Shown here: positions 6,735 through 14,023 of the stretch, one piece after another
Position numbering within the stretch: position 1 is the stretch's first letter
Layout: each line of letters begins with the position of its first letter
Assembly (NCBI GenBank): GCA_002369025.1
Contig: DFDV01000077.1
Span: 18,987-36,571 of the forward strand
Origin: Treponema sp. UBA3819
GTDB lineage: Bacteria; Spirochaetota; Spirochaetia; Treponematales; Treponemataceae
DNA length: 17,585 nt
Direction: 5' to 3'
Translations under genes and position numbers: made by a program
The notes under the pieces: model-generated
What the model was told of the DNA's origin: nothing
Databases searched by the model: none
What the model saw: only the letters and a program-made list of their open reading frames with translations

Positions 6735-7223
6735 ATGAAAGGTGATGATGCCTTACAAAAATTACTAAAATCTTTTGAACGATATTATACTATTAAATCA
6801 GATGGTCTTGAGCCCCCTTTTTCTGCTGAGGCAGAATTTCATGCCCACGGGGAGCAGTATTTTCTTGTAAAGGCCGCCCATATTGCTGATATAGATTCCA
6901 ATGAATATGTATTTTTTGCAGAAGAAACTGTGCTTAGCGGTCAGCGTCTTGCGGAGCTTGATTCTGCAGCCTGGGAAAAAGGCCTTTCCCGGGTAAAACC
7001 TTACTTCGGACACCGCAATTCAGATGTCACGCTGATTATCCTCGCAGACAAAATTGATGAGGATGTCTTTGCCAAAATCAAAAAATCAAAACATTACAAA
7101 TCATACACTTTCGGCCTTTACGGCTGGAGTAATTTCAGGACATTGGCTTATGAGCTTTCTACTGGCCGTCTGGCTTATAACAGGCCGGGCAAAGACTTGC
7201 AGAAACTCATCAGCAATTTATAG
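6735..7223 (+). CDS. Unrecognised 162-residue soluble protein upstream of cstA
   Basis: I do not recognise a family with confidence. The product has no signal peptide or membrane helix, so it should be cytoplasmic. Visible features are an N-terminal amphipathic helix (LQKLLKSFERYY), the segment EPPFSAEAEFHAHGEQYFLVKAAHI, an acidic EYVFFAEE strand, a hydrophobic VTLIILADKID strand, and a C-terminal half rich in aromatic and basic residues (KHYKSYTFGLYGWSNFRTLAYELSTGR). The balanced composition and alternating hydrophobic strands indicate a compact alpha/beta domain. The ATG at 6735 lacks a Shine-Dalgarno site and sits 8 bases after a good -10 box, so translation is probably leaderless. cstA follows after 30 bases and may share the transcript, which suggests a link to nutrient uptake or starvation, but that is inference. 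Confidence 0.8.
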   Translation: MKGDDALQKLLKSFERYYTIKSDGLEPPFSAEAEFHAHGEQYFLVKAAHIADIDSNEYVFFAEETVLSGQRLAELDSAAWEKGLSRVKPYFGHRNSDVTLIILADKIDEDVFAKIKKSKHYKSYTFGLYGWSNFRTLAYELSTGRLAYNRPGKDLQKLISNL

Positions 7224-7253
7224 AAAAAAAAGTTTCCTAAAGGAGGAAAACAA

Positions 7254-8981
7254 ATGACAGCATTATTGATTATTCTTGCTGCTCTTGCTCTGCTTTTTGC
7301 CGGCTATGTCTTCTATGGCTCATGGCTTGCAAAGCAGTGGGGGATTGACCCCAGTAGAAAGACGCCTGCTGAAGAATTGGCAGACGGCGTGGATTATGTA
7401 ACTGCAAAACCGGCAGTTCTGATGGGACATCACTTCTCATCAATCGCTGGTGCAGGCCCGATTAACGGTCCGATTCAGGCTGCCGTATTCGGCTGGGTAC
7501 CGGTATTCCTCTGGTGTGTTATCGGTGGAATTTTCTTTGGCGGTCTGCAGGACTTTGGTTCTCTCTTTGCTTCTGCCCGCAATGAAGGAAAATCTGTTGG
7601 TGAAATCATCAAGGCTTCTATCAGCCCGCGTGCAAAGAAACTCTTTATCATTTTTGCCCTGCTGGTTCTGATTCTGGTTATTGCTTCCTTTGTAAATGTT
7701 GTTGCAGGAACTTTCCTCTCTACTGACGGCAGATTCGGTATTGTTCCCAATCCTACAGGACACCAGACAACTGCCATGATTTCAGTTCTCTTTATCGTAC
7801 TGGCTATCATCTACGGTATCCTTACTAACCGCTGCGGCATGAAGACCCTGCCTGCCACGATTATCGGTCTGGTCGGTATTGTCTTTGCAGTTATTGTCGG
7901 CCTGAACTATGGACTTGCCATGAGCCGCACTGCATGGATTGTCTTTATCGGTGCCTACATCGCCATTGCTTCTCTGGTTCCTGTCTGGGTTCTGCTGCAG
8001 CCCCGTGACTATCTTTCATCATTTCTTCTCTACGGTATGATGGCTCTTGCTCTGGTGGGTATTGTGGTGAGCGCCGTTACAGGAAATGCTGAATTCCATC
8101 TTCCTGCCTTTACCGGCTGGTCAACAAAAATCGGTCCTATGTTCCCGGCACTCTTTATCACTGTTGCCTGTGGTGCCTGTTCCGGCTTTCATTCTCTAAT
8201 TGCAACGGGAACTACTTCAAAACAGCTTGACAACGAAAGACATGCCAAGGCAATCGGTTACGGCTCCATGCTTATCGAGTCTGCCCTGGGCATTATTTCC
8301 CTGATTGCTGTGGGTATGGTTTCAAAGAACTTTATCGTAGACGGTGCATTCAAAGGTGCTCCGCCGGTAGCCTTTGCTTCTGGTATTGCAACCATGTTCG
8401 GCTTTAAGGACAACAATAACGCTATTTACGCTCTCCTGACCCTGGCCGTATCTGTATTCGCCCTTACATCCCTTGACTCAGCAACCCGTCTTTCCCGCTT
8501 TATGTTCAGCGAACTCTTCCTTAAGGATGACGAAAAGACATTTATGGATGCAAAGGGTGGACGCAAACTTCTTGCTCATCCGCTTTTCGGAACTCTGCTG
8601 ATGGTAATCGTCGGCTGTATTCTGGGCGGTCTGAGCCTGAGCCAGATCTGGGGTCTCTTTGGTTCTGCAAACCAGCTGCTGGCAGGCATTGCCTTGATGG
8701 CTGTTGCCGCCTGGATCAGTGATATCGGAAAGAACAACAAGATGTTCATTATTCCGTCAGCATTTATGCTCTTTGCAACTCTTACCCAGTTGCTGCGCAC
8801 TGTCATCGTAAAGGTCAGGGCAATGGCTGCTGGAGCGGAAGGTGCATTCCACTGGGGTAACTGGTTCCAGCTGCTCTTTGCAATCAGCATGGCTGTTCTT
8901 GCAGTCTTCCTGGTTGTAGAAGGTGTTGCCTTGAAAACACGCCACAACGAGCGTCGTGCCACTGCTGCCAAAACGGAATAG
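7254..8981 (+). CDS. cstA: CstA-family transporter (carbon starvation protein A; pyruvate or peptide uptake)
   Basis: 575 residues. ATG at 7254 has a strong AAAGGAGG site 7 bases upstream. The protein is hydrophobic throughout, with well over a dozen membrane segments. It holds the CstA core: the GHHFSSIAGAGPINGP signature (58-73), the GG(L)QDFGSLFASARNEGKS segment and, further on, a conserved CGACSGFHSLIATGTTSKQLDNE stretch. E. coli CstA and BtsT, of about 700 residues, are proton-coupled pyruvate transporters and were earlier linked to peptide use. This copy is of the shorter type and ends soon after the last helices. It follows the unrecognised 162-residue gene by 30 bases and is closed by a strong intrinsic terminator. 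Family is clear; the exact substrate here is not. Confidence 0.92.
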   Translation: MTALLIILAALALLFAGYVFYGSWLAKQWGIDPSRKTPAEELADGVDYVTAKPAVLMGHHFSSIAGAGPINGPIQAAVFGWVPVFLWCVIGGIFFGGLQDFGSLFASARNEGKSVGEIIKASISPRAKKLFIIFALLVLILVIASFVNVVAGTFLSTDGRFGIVPNPTGHQTTAMISVLFIVLAIIYGILTNRCGMKTLPATIIGLVGIVFAVIVGLNYGLAMSRTAWIVFIGAYIAIASLVPVWVLLQPRDYLSSFLLYGMMALALVGIVVSAVTGNAEFHLPAFTGWSTKIGPMFPALFITVACGACSGFHSLIATGTTSKQLDNERHAKAIGYGSMLIESALGIISLIAVGMVSKNFIVDGAFKGAPPVAFASGIATMFGFKDNNNAIYALLTLAVSVFALTSLDSATRLSRFMFSELFLKDDEKTFMDAKGGRKLLAHPLFGTLLMVIVGCILGGLSLSQIWGLFGSANQLLAGIALMAVAAWISDIGKNNKMFIIPSAFMLFATLTQLLRTVIVKVRAMAAGAEGAFHWGNWFQLLFAISMAVLAVFLVVEGVALKTRHNERRATAAKTE

Positions 8982-9002
8982 TTTTTTAAAGAAAGAAATG
9001 AT

Positions 9003-9051
9003 AGGGCTGAAAAATACCTGCTTTGCTTGCAGGGCTTTTCAGTCCTTTTTT
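9003..9051 (+). terminator. Intrinsic terminator after cstA
   Basis: An outer stem pairs 9003-9013 (AGGGCTGAAAA) with 9036-9046. A small internal loop is followed by an inner stem CCTGC/GCAGG (9017-9021 with 9029-9033) and a 7-base loop. Six T residues follow (9046-9051). It is 21 bases past the cstA stop codon and ends the upstream plus-strand unit. Confidence 0.85.
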
Positions 9052-9059
9052 GTTTATTG

Positions 9060-9114
9060 AAAAAGACAAAAAAAATGATTTTTTTGATAAATGATTTTTT
9101 TGTTTTGTCTTTTT
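9060..9114. repeat. Inverted repeat enclosing a tandem AT-rich repeat upstream of the GGDEF gene
   Basis: AAAAAGACAAAA (9060-9071) is the exact reverse complement of 9103-9114. Between them AAATGATTTTTTTG occurs twice (9073-9086 and 9089-9102), a 16-base period. The right arm covers the -35 box of the following promoter, so a regulator bound here would touch RNA polymerase. Confidence 0.6.
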
Positions 9115-9133
9115 TGCAAGTCTCTGTTATACT
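9105..9133 (+). promoter_or_regulatory. Promoter of the GGDEF-FHA-phosphatase-kinase operon, leaderless
   Basis: TTGTCT (9105-9110), 17 bases, TATACT (9128-9133). The expected transcript start, about 7 bases after the -10 box, is 9140-9141, the ATG itself. No Shine-Dalgarno sequence precedes that ATG. The promoter starts right after the cstA terminator. Confidence 0.6.
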
Positions 9134-9140
9134 ATGTATT

Positions 9141-10925
9141 ATGACTCTTACTGTAAAAAATCGGAGCGCTCTTTTGGACAAAAGCCTTCACATTGTGGCG
9201 GAAGAGACAACAAAAGATTTTTTCACGTACTTTGACTTTCAGTGTGAGCATATTGTCGACTTTGTTCATCCTGATGAACGCCAGCAGTTTATCGATCTGG
9301 TAACCGGCAAATATGATCAGTCTGATAATCGTTCTGAAATTTTCCATCTGCTCAGAAACACAGGGGAGTACTGCTACAATTTTGTTACGGTACGCAATGT
9401 ACGCGGAAAGTATGCTGCCCGTATCCGTCTTTTTGATATTTATGAGGCTATAGAATTTGCCCGCATTGCCGCAGAAGAAAACGGCATGATTCGTACGGCA
9501 CTGGGACTTACCAATACCTATCTTTTTTCCTACAGAAAGTCAGACGGCATTTTTAAAATCAACCACTACAGCCAGGGTCTGGAAACGACAATCTTTGAGA
9601 TGAAGTTTGCCGACTGGAAAAATCTCATGATTTCAGAACATCTGGTACCTGACTCAGACATCTCTGCTCTGGAAGTTCTGGAAAATGACATAACACTTTT
9701 TCCGTCAAACTTTACCATCAAGATGAATTCTTCCTTCCGTACAGGCGGAGCCGTCGTAGAAAAACTTCGCTTTGTAGGAACCCGGCATGAGGGTATGCAT
9801 GAGGGAAGTCCTGAAACCTATATGCTTGGTCATATCCTGACCGACGAGGCCCTCAGCCAGATTCATCACGCCCACAATCTGATGGATGAACTGCAGCTTG
9901 ATGCCCTTACTCAGGTTTACAATAAAAAGACCATAACTGCCTACATTGAACAGCGTTTTAAGGCCAAGCAGTCTGACTGTTTTGCCCTCGTTATCATAGA
10001 CCTTGACCACTTTAAGCCGGTAAATGACCAGTACGGTCATCTGGCTGGAGACCGTGTTCTTGCCCGTGCCGCCGCAGTCATAAAAGATGTTGTTGGCGGA
10101 GACGGAGTTGTCGGACGCTTTGGCGGCGATGAGTTTATGCTGCTTTTGAATAATGTGGACAATGTACAGGTTCTCCGCGGTATGCTGCGGGCTCTTCTGG
10201 TGCATGTAAAGAAAGAATTCAAAGGCAATTTTGAAGGAGTAGAACTTACCTGTTCCATCGGTGCGGCAGTCTGTCCGACAAACGGCACCACTTACGATGA
10301 TTTGTTCCGCAAGGCAGACTTCTGTCTCTACCGCGCAAAGGATAAAGGCCGCGACCGCTATGTCTTCTTCCGGGATGACCTGCATGCCCAGGCTTATGCC
10401 GAAGCCCAGACCGCAAAGAATGAAGGAAAGAAAACTGAAGGCCGCGAAATACAGGAATTGAAATTTATTGCCACCTATCTGCAGCAGTTGGGCGATGATC
10501 CCCACGGGGCAATCATGAACATCATGCGCCACATGCTGGGAACCTATGCGGCGGACGGCATTGCGGTTTATGCAGGGGAAGGTATGCGCCGCATCTTTAA
10601 CGTAGGTATTGACCGCCCTGAATATGATGAGGCTGCCTACATACTTTCTGACAACACCCAGAAACTGATGAAGGACGGTTTCCTCTGTATTGACTTTCCC
10701 AATGAGATTCCTGAAGACAAGAGTGAATTTGCCCTTGCAATGCATCAGCGAAAAATCTGTTCTGCCCTGCATTGTATTATCGGTGAGCCTGATGATATCA
10801 AGGGAGGCGTGCTTTTCTATAAATCGCATACTCCCTCAAAGTGGGCAGATTATGAGATTAGCTGTGCTAAAATTTTTGCCTCCAGCCTGAATCTTCTTGA
10901 TTTAGGTGAGCTGGAGAGCCTGTAA
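9141..10925 (+). CDS. Diguanylate cyclase: PAS-like, GGDEF and GAF-like domains
   Basis: 594 residues from the ATG at 9141. A longer in-frame reading back to 9027 runs through the cstA terminator and the promoter, so I reject it. The N-terminal 250 residues look like one or two divergent PAS-type sensors. The cyclase domain begins near LDALTQVYNKK, continues through VIIDLDHFKPVNDQYGHLAGD, and has an intact RFGGDEF active site (GGDEF at 328-332); it should make c-di-GMP from two GTP. The inhibitory RxxD site five residues before GGDEF is missing. The last 170 residues, after a charged linker (KNEGKKTEGRE), resemble a GAF sensor. No membrane helix is seen. First gene of an operon; the FHA gene follows after 20 bases. 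The sensor assignments are weaker than the GGDEF one. Confidence 0.88.
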   Translation: MTLTVKNRSALLDKSLHIVAEETTKDFFTYFDFQCEHIVDFVHPDERQQFIDLVTGKYDQSDNRSEIFHLLRNTGEYCYNFVTVRNVRGKYAARIRLFDIYEAIEFARIAAEENGMIRTALGLTNTYLFSYRKSDGIFKINHYSQGLETTIFEMKFADWKNLMISEHLVPDSDISALEVLENDITLFPSNFTIKMNSSFRTGGAVVEKLRFVGTRHEGMHEGSPETYMLGHILTDEALSQIHHAHNLMDELQLDALTQVYNKKTITAYIEQRFKAKQSDCFALVIIDLDHFKPVNDQYGHLAGDRVLARAAAVIKDVVGGDGVVGRFGGDEFMLLLNNVDNVQVLRGMLRALLVHVKKEFKGNFEGVELTCSIGAAVCPTNGTTYDDLFRKADFCLYRAKDKGRDRYVFFRDDLHAQAYAEAQTAKNEGKKTEGREIQELKFIATYLQQLGDDPHGAIMNIMRHMLGTYAADGIAVYAGEGMRRIFNVGIDRPEYDEAAYILSDNTQKLMKDGFLCIDFPNEIPEDKSEFALAMHQRKICSALHCIIGEPDDIKGGVLFYKSHTPSKWADYEISCAKIFASSLNLLDLGELESL

Positions 10926-10945
10926 CATCTCCCGGGGAGGAAAAG

Positions 10946-11290
10946 ATGAAAGATACGACCATTATTTCTTCGAGCGTAGTCGGCCAGCATCTGGAAAAAA
11001 TTGCTGATGTAAGCCAGGTCTCCTATCTCATGTTCAACAAGCAGAAGATTACTCTTGCCGCAAAAATTTCCATCGGGCGGTCCACAGACTGTGATGTGGT
11101 GGTGGACAATAAACTGGTCAGCCGCCACCATGCGGTCATCCAGAAAATCCGTGACGCTTATTTTCTGCGTGATGACGGCAGTACAAACGGAACCTTCCTG
11201 AACGGAAAACGGATTCCCGATGACAAATACATCAGACTGAATGCAGGCGATAAGATTACCATCGGCACTGCAAATCTGGTAATGAGCTGA
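10946..11290 (+). CDS. Small FHA-domain protein (phosphothreonine reader)
   Basis: 114 residues; ATG at 10946 with GGGAGG 7 bases upstream. It is a stand-alone FHA domain after a 25-residue N-terminal tail. The binding residues are all there: Gly44-Arg45-Ser46 on the first binding loop, Ser59-Arg60-His61 and the STNGTFLNG loop (79-87). FHA domains bind phosphothreonine peptides. The N-terminal tail, MKDTTIISSS, is rich in Thr/Ser and could itself be a kinase target, as in some small bacterial FHA proteins; that is inference. With a Ser/Thr kinase and a likely phosphatase two and one genes downstream, it is probably the reader of that kinase's signal. Confidence 0.9.
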   Translation: MKDTTIISSSVVGQHLEKIADVSQVSYLMFNKQKITLAAKISIGRSTDCDVVVDNKLVSRHHAVIQKIRDAYFLRDDGSTNGTFLNGKRIPDDKYIRLNAGDKITIGTANLVMS

Positions 11291-11322
11291 CATCCAGAAG
11301 GGACTCAATTTTTTTAGCGAAA

Positions 11323-12390
11323 ATGCCTATGACAGATATTCACGGGGAATTAGCCAGCCTGTATGCCTCTCAAGAGCTGCCTTCTCATGATGATTTGCTT
11401 TTTCTCACAGACCAGGCAATCAGCCTTCTGGAAGAAGAAGCGTCGTCATACCGGCCGGAAGAGAAAACTGCTGATGGAAAAAAAGCCGGCGGACTGCTTG
11501 ATTTTACCCAGGCTCCTCTTCTTCCCCTGATTGTGGTGCCTGATTTGCATGCCCGGGCAGATTTTTTTCTTCATCTTATGGAATATCCTCTTGAAAAACT
11601 GGGTATCGGACATACCGGCGGAGAAGGGGATGAATCCGGCAGACAGGCTAACCTGACTGTGCTGGACGGACTTGCCCTGGGCAGGCTCAGGCTTGTCTGC
11701 GTGGGCGATTTGTTTCATTCAGAAAAGCGCGGGCAGTTGCGCTGGCTGGCAGCCTGGGATGAGTATCAGAAGGGGAATTACGAAAGTAAAGAAATGACTG
11801 CAGAAATGCTGGAAAATCTTATCCTTTTTCAAATGGTTTTGCGGGTAAAAAATGAATATCCCCGGCATTTTCATTTTCTCAAGGGTAATCACGAAAATAT
11901 TCTGAATGAAAGCGGCCGGGGAAATTATCCCTTCCGTAAATTTGCTGATGAAGGCAATATGGTCTATGACTTTATGCTCAGCCATTACGGAGATGCGCTT
12001 TTGCACTTGATGAGCCTGTGGGAACATGCGCTTCCCGTTTGTGCCGCCTTTCCCTCCTGTGTGGTGAGCCATGCAGAGCCAAAGCACTTTTTTTCGCGAA
12101 AAGAAATCATCGCCATGAGAAAAAATCCTGACCTGGTTCTCGGGCTTACCTGGACGGCAAACGATGAGGCGGATGAGGGCAGTGTGGAAAAAACGCTCTG
12201 CGGACTTTTAGGCAGGGAAGGTGCAAAAAATGCAGTGTGGATTTCCGGTCATCGGCCTGTACCTGAAAAATATGCCCTTCGTCAGGGCGGACGGCTGGTT
12301 CAGATTCACAATCCCTTTTTTGAGCAGATTGCCCTGCTGCAGCCGGGGAAGATTTTTAATCCGGAAACGGACATAATACTCTTGAGGTAA
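11323..12390 (+). CDS. Calcineurin-like metallophosphoesterase, probable Ser/Thr phosphoprotein phosphatase
   Basis: 355 residues. The PPP-type metal motifs occur in order: PDLHARADF (Asp74, His76), GDLFH (Gly128-Asp129), KGNHEN (Asn189-His190), SHAEP (His250) and SGHRP (His310). Spacing and the GNHE form are close to the PPP phosphatases, though the GDxVDRG motif is changed to GDLFHSEKRG. The N-terminal 70 residues are an extra charged region of unknown role. No signal peptide is seen. The ATG at 11323 has no ribosome site at normal distance (AAGGGA lies about 20 bases upstream), and a second in-frame ATG at 11329 is possible. The kinase gene begins 3 bases after its stop. The pairing with a kinase and an FHA reader suggests it reverses kinase phosphorylation; a nucleotide phosphoesterase role is the alternative. 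Confidence 0.82.
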   Translation: MPMTDIHGELASLYASQELPSHDDLLFLTDQAISLLEEEASSYRPEEKTADGKKAGGLLDFTQAPLLPLIVVPDLHARADFFLHLMEYPLEKLGIGHTGGEGDESGRQANLTVLDGLALGRLRLVCVGDLFHSEKRGQLRWLAAWDEYQKGNYESKEMTAEMLENLILFQMVLRVKNEYPRHFHFLKGNHENILNESGRGNYPFRKFADEGNMVYDFMLSHYGDALLHLMSLWEHALPVCAAFPSCVVSHAEPKHFFSRKEIIAMRKNPDLVLGLTWTANDEADEGSVEKTLCGLLGREGAKNAVWISGHRPVPEKYALRQGGRLVQIHNPFFEQIALLQPGKIFNPETDIILLR

Positions 12391-12393
12391 TAT

Positions 12394-14022
12394 ATGACAG
12401 AGCAAAAGCCGGTGTACATTGGAAAGTATCGCATTATGGGTCTTGTAGCAGAAGGCGGCATGGGGGCTGTCTACAAGGCTGTTCATCCAACTCTCAAACG
12501 GCTGGTAATCCTTAAAAAACTTACAATCCGTCGGAATACTGTTGTCCGGGAACGCTTTAAGCGGGAGGCGCAGATTCTTCTGGATTTGCAGAGCCCCTAT
12601 ATCGTTCATCTGTATGACTATTTTATTGAAGAAAACAATCATTTTATTGTTGAAGAATATGTAGACGGCATGAATCTGGGGGAACTGATTGAAAAACAGG
12701 TTGCCCTGGGTACGGAACTTTCGCTTCTGGTTTTTCTTGATGCCTGCTATGCCCTTAAATATGCTCACGCCAAGGGAATCGTTCACCGGGACATTAAACC
12801 TGCAAATATCCTCATTTCCCGCCGTGCTGAAGTTAAACTTGCTGATTTTGGTATTGCTTCCAGTGAAAAGGGGGATGACCTCCATGGCGATGCCGTAAAC
12901 AATGCTGACAGCACTCTTACTCAGACAGGCGTTACACTGGGTACTCCCGCCTACATGTCTCCTGAGCAGATTTCAGATTCACGGTCAGTGGACAAGAGGG
13001 CAGACATTTATTCCATGGGTGTCATGCTTTACGAAATGATGACCGGCTCCAAGCCCTTCGGTTCAAAACTGTCTGCAGAAAACCTTGAGGATATCAAAAA
13101 GGGTCGCTATGTAGACCCCCGTAAAATTGACCGTTCTATCCCCAAACCGATTTGCGCCATGATTCGCAAAATGCTCAAGGCAAATCCCAAAAACCGCTAT
13201 CAGTCTGTTGACCCCATCATTGATATCGTAAAAAAATATCTTTCCCGCTTTGATACCCATGCAATCCGTCTGGCCCTTGCCCAGTGCGTTCTGATTAAGA
13301 GACAGTTTGCGGTGCCTGTCTTTGTTCAGAAAAAACAGACGGTGCGCAATGTATTTTTGGGAATCACTGCAGTTCTTCTTTTTGCAGGCGGAATTTTCTA
13401 TGCCTGGAAGGAAAGTTATTTCTATGCCACCCTTCTCCGTCCCTGGTATTCGGCTGTCACGCTGAACATGACCCTGCCTGCAACGGCAAGTGTAAGCAGT
13501 GACTTACCGGCAAGGGCATTTTTCTTTGTTGATGACGGAAAAAATATTCCTGAAGTGACAAACAGCCGCCGCATCTTTTCTAAAGTCAGGGAAAGTGCCG
13601 GAAAGAAGACCGTACAGAATGCACCAAAAAAATATACGGCTAAAAAAGTCTATGTAAAACCGGGCCGCTATCGTATCAAAGTGGCGGCGGGGCCCTATGT
13701 CGTCTGGCAGAGTTTTGCCATCGGTGATGAAGATTTGACCATCAATTTTGATGAACTGAAAAATGTCGGCCGTCAGCTGAAAATCAGGGCCCGTTCCTAT
13801 GACACTGAAAGTGGCGATGTCCTGACTTCCGCCACGGCTTTTTCAATTCTCTATAAAAATAACTGGGTTGCGCTGGATGAAGTGCCTCAGAATGAACTGG
13901 TTACCGGCTCCGTCTGGAAAATCCTTGCCCAGTGCCCCGGCTACAAGGATACACTTTTTTCACTGATTATCGACTGGTATCAGGATGATTTACGCCTTAA
14001 TGTGGGCATGGAAAGCCTGTAA
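12394..14022 (+). CDS. Membrane-anchored Hanks-type Ser/Thr protein kinase
   Basis: 542 residues; the GAGG ribosome site overlaps the end of the phosphatase gene, so translation is coupled. The cytoplasmic kinase domain (about 10-285) has the glycine loop AEGGMGAVYKA, catalytic Lys41, HRDIKPAN (His131-Asn138, Asp133 catalytic), DFG (151-153) and TPAYMSPEQ. The activation segment between DFG and SPEQ is long and holds several Thr/Ser that could be autophosphorylated (STLTQTGVTLGT). A single membrane helix spans about 320-338. The remaining 200 residues should be periplasmic; they show beta-rich segments (KVYVKPGRYRIKVAAGPY) but no PASTA repeat, and I do not recognise the domain. It closes an operon with a cyclase, an FHA protein and a phosphatase, and its stop codon is one base from the M23 gene's. 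Confidence 0.93.
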   Translation: MTEQKPVYIGKYRIMGLVAEGGMGAVYKAVHPTLKRLVILKKLTIRRNTVVRERFKREAQILLDLQSPYIVHLYDYFIEENNHFIVEEYVDGMNLGELIEKQVALGTELSLLVFLDACYALKYAHAKGIVHRDIKPANILISRRAEVKLADFGIASSEKGDDLHGDAVNNADSTLTQTGVTLGTPAYMSPEQISDSRSVDKRADIYSMGVMLYEMMTGSKPFGSKLSAENLEDIKKGRYVDPRKIDRSIPKPICAMIRKMLKANPKNRYQSVDPIIDIVKKYLSRFDTHAIRLALAQCVLIKRQFAVPVFVQKKQTVRNVFLGITAVLLFAGGIFYAWKESYFYATLLRPWYSAVTLNMTLPATASVSSDLPARAFFFVDDGKNIPEVTNSRRIFSKVRESAGKKTVQNAPKKYTAKKVYVKPGRYRIKVAAGPYVVWQSFAIGDEDLTINFDELKNVGRQLKIRARSYDTESGDVLTSATAFSILYKNNWVALDEVPQNELVTGSVWKILAQCPGYKDTLFSLIIDWYQDDLRLNVGMESL

Positions 14023-14023
14023 A

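Noticed and set aside
9027..9140. N-terminal extension of the GGDEF protein by 38 residues
   Set aside because: The extension is encoded by the cstA terminator, the repeat region and the promoter, and has a Phe/Leu/Lys-rich composition typical of translated AT-rich noncoding DNA. The ATG at 9141 is preferred.
9705..10829. Minus-strand reading frame of 374 codons opposite the GGDEF gene
   Set aside because: Long, but fully inside a gene with clear GGDEF motifs. The translated product shows no domain, signal or start context, so it is a by-product of codon bias.
12208..12885. Minus-strand reading frame of 225 codons across the phosphatase/kinase junction
   Set aside because: It lies opposite two genes with intact catalytic motifs and has no promoter or ribosome site.
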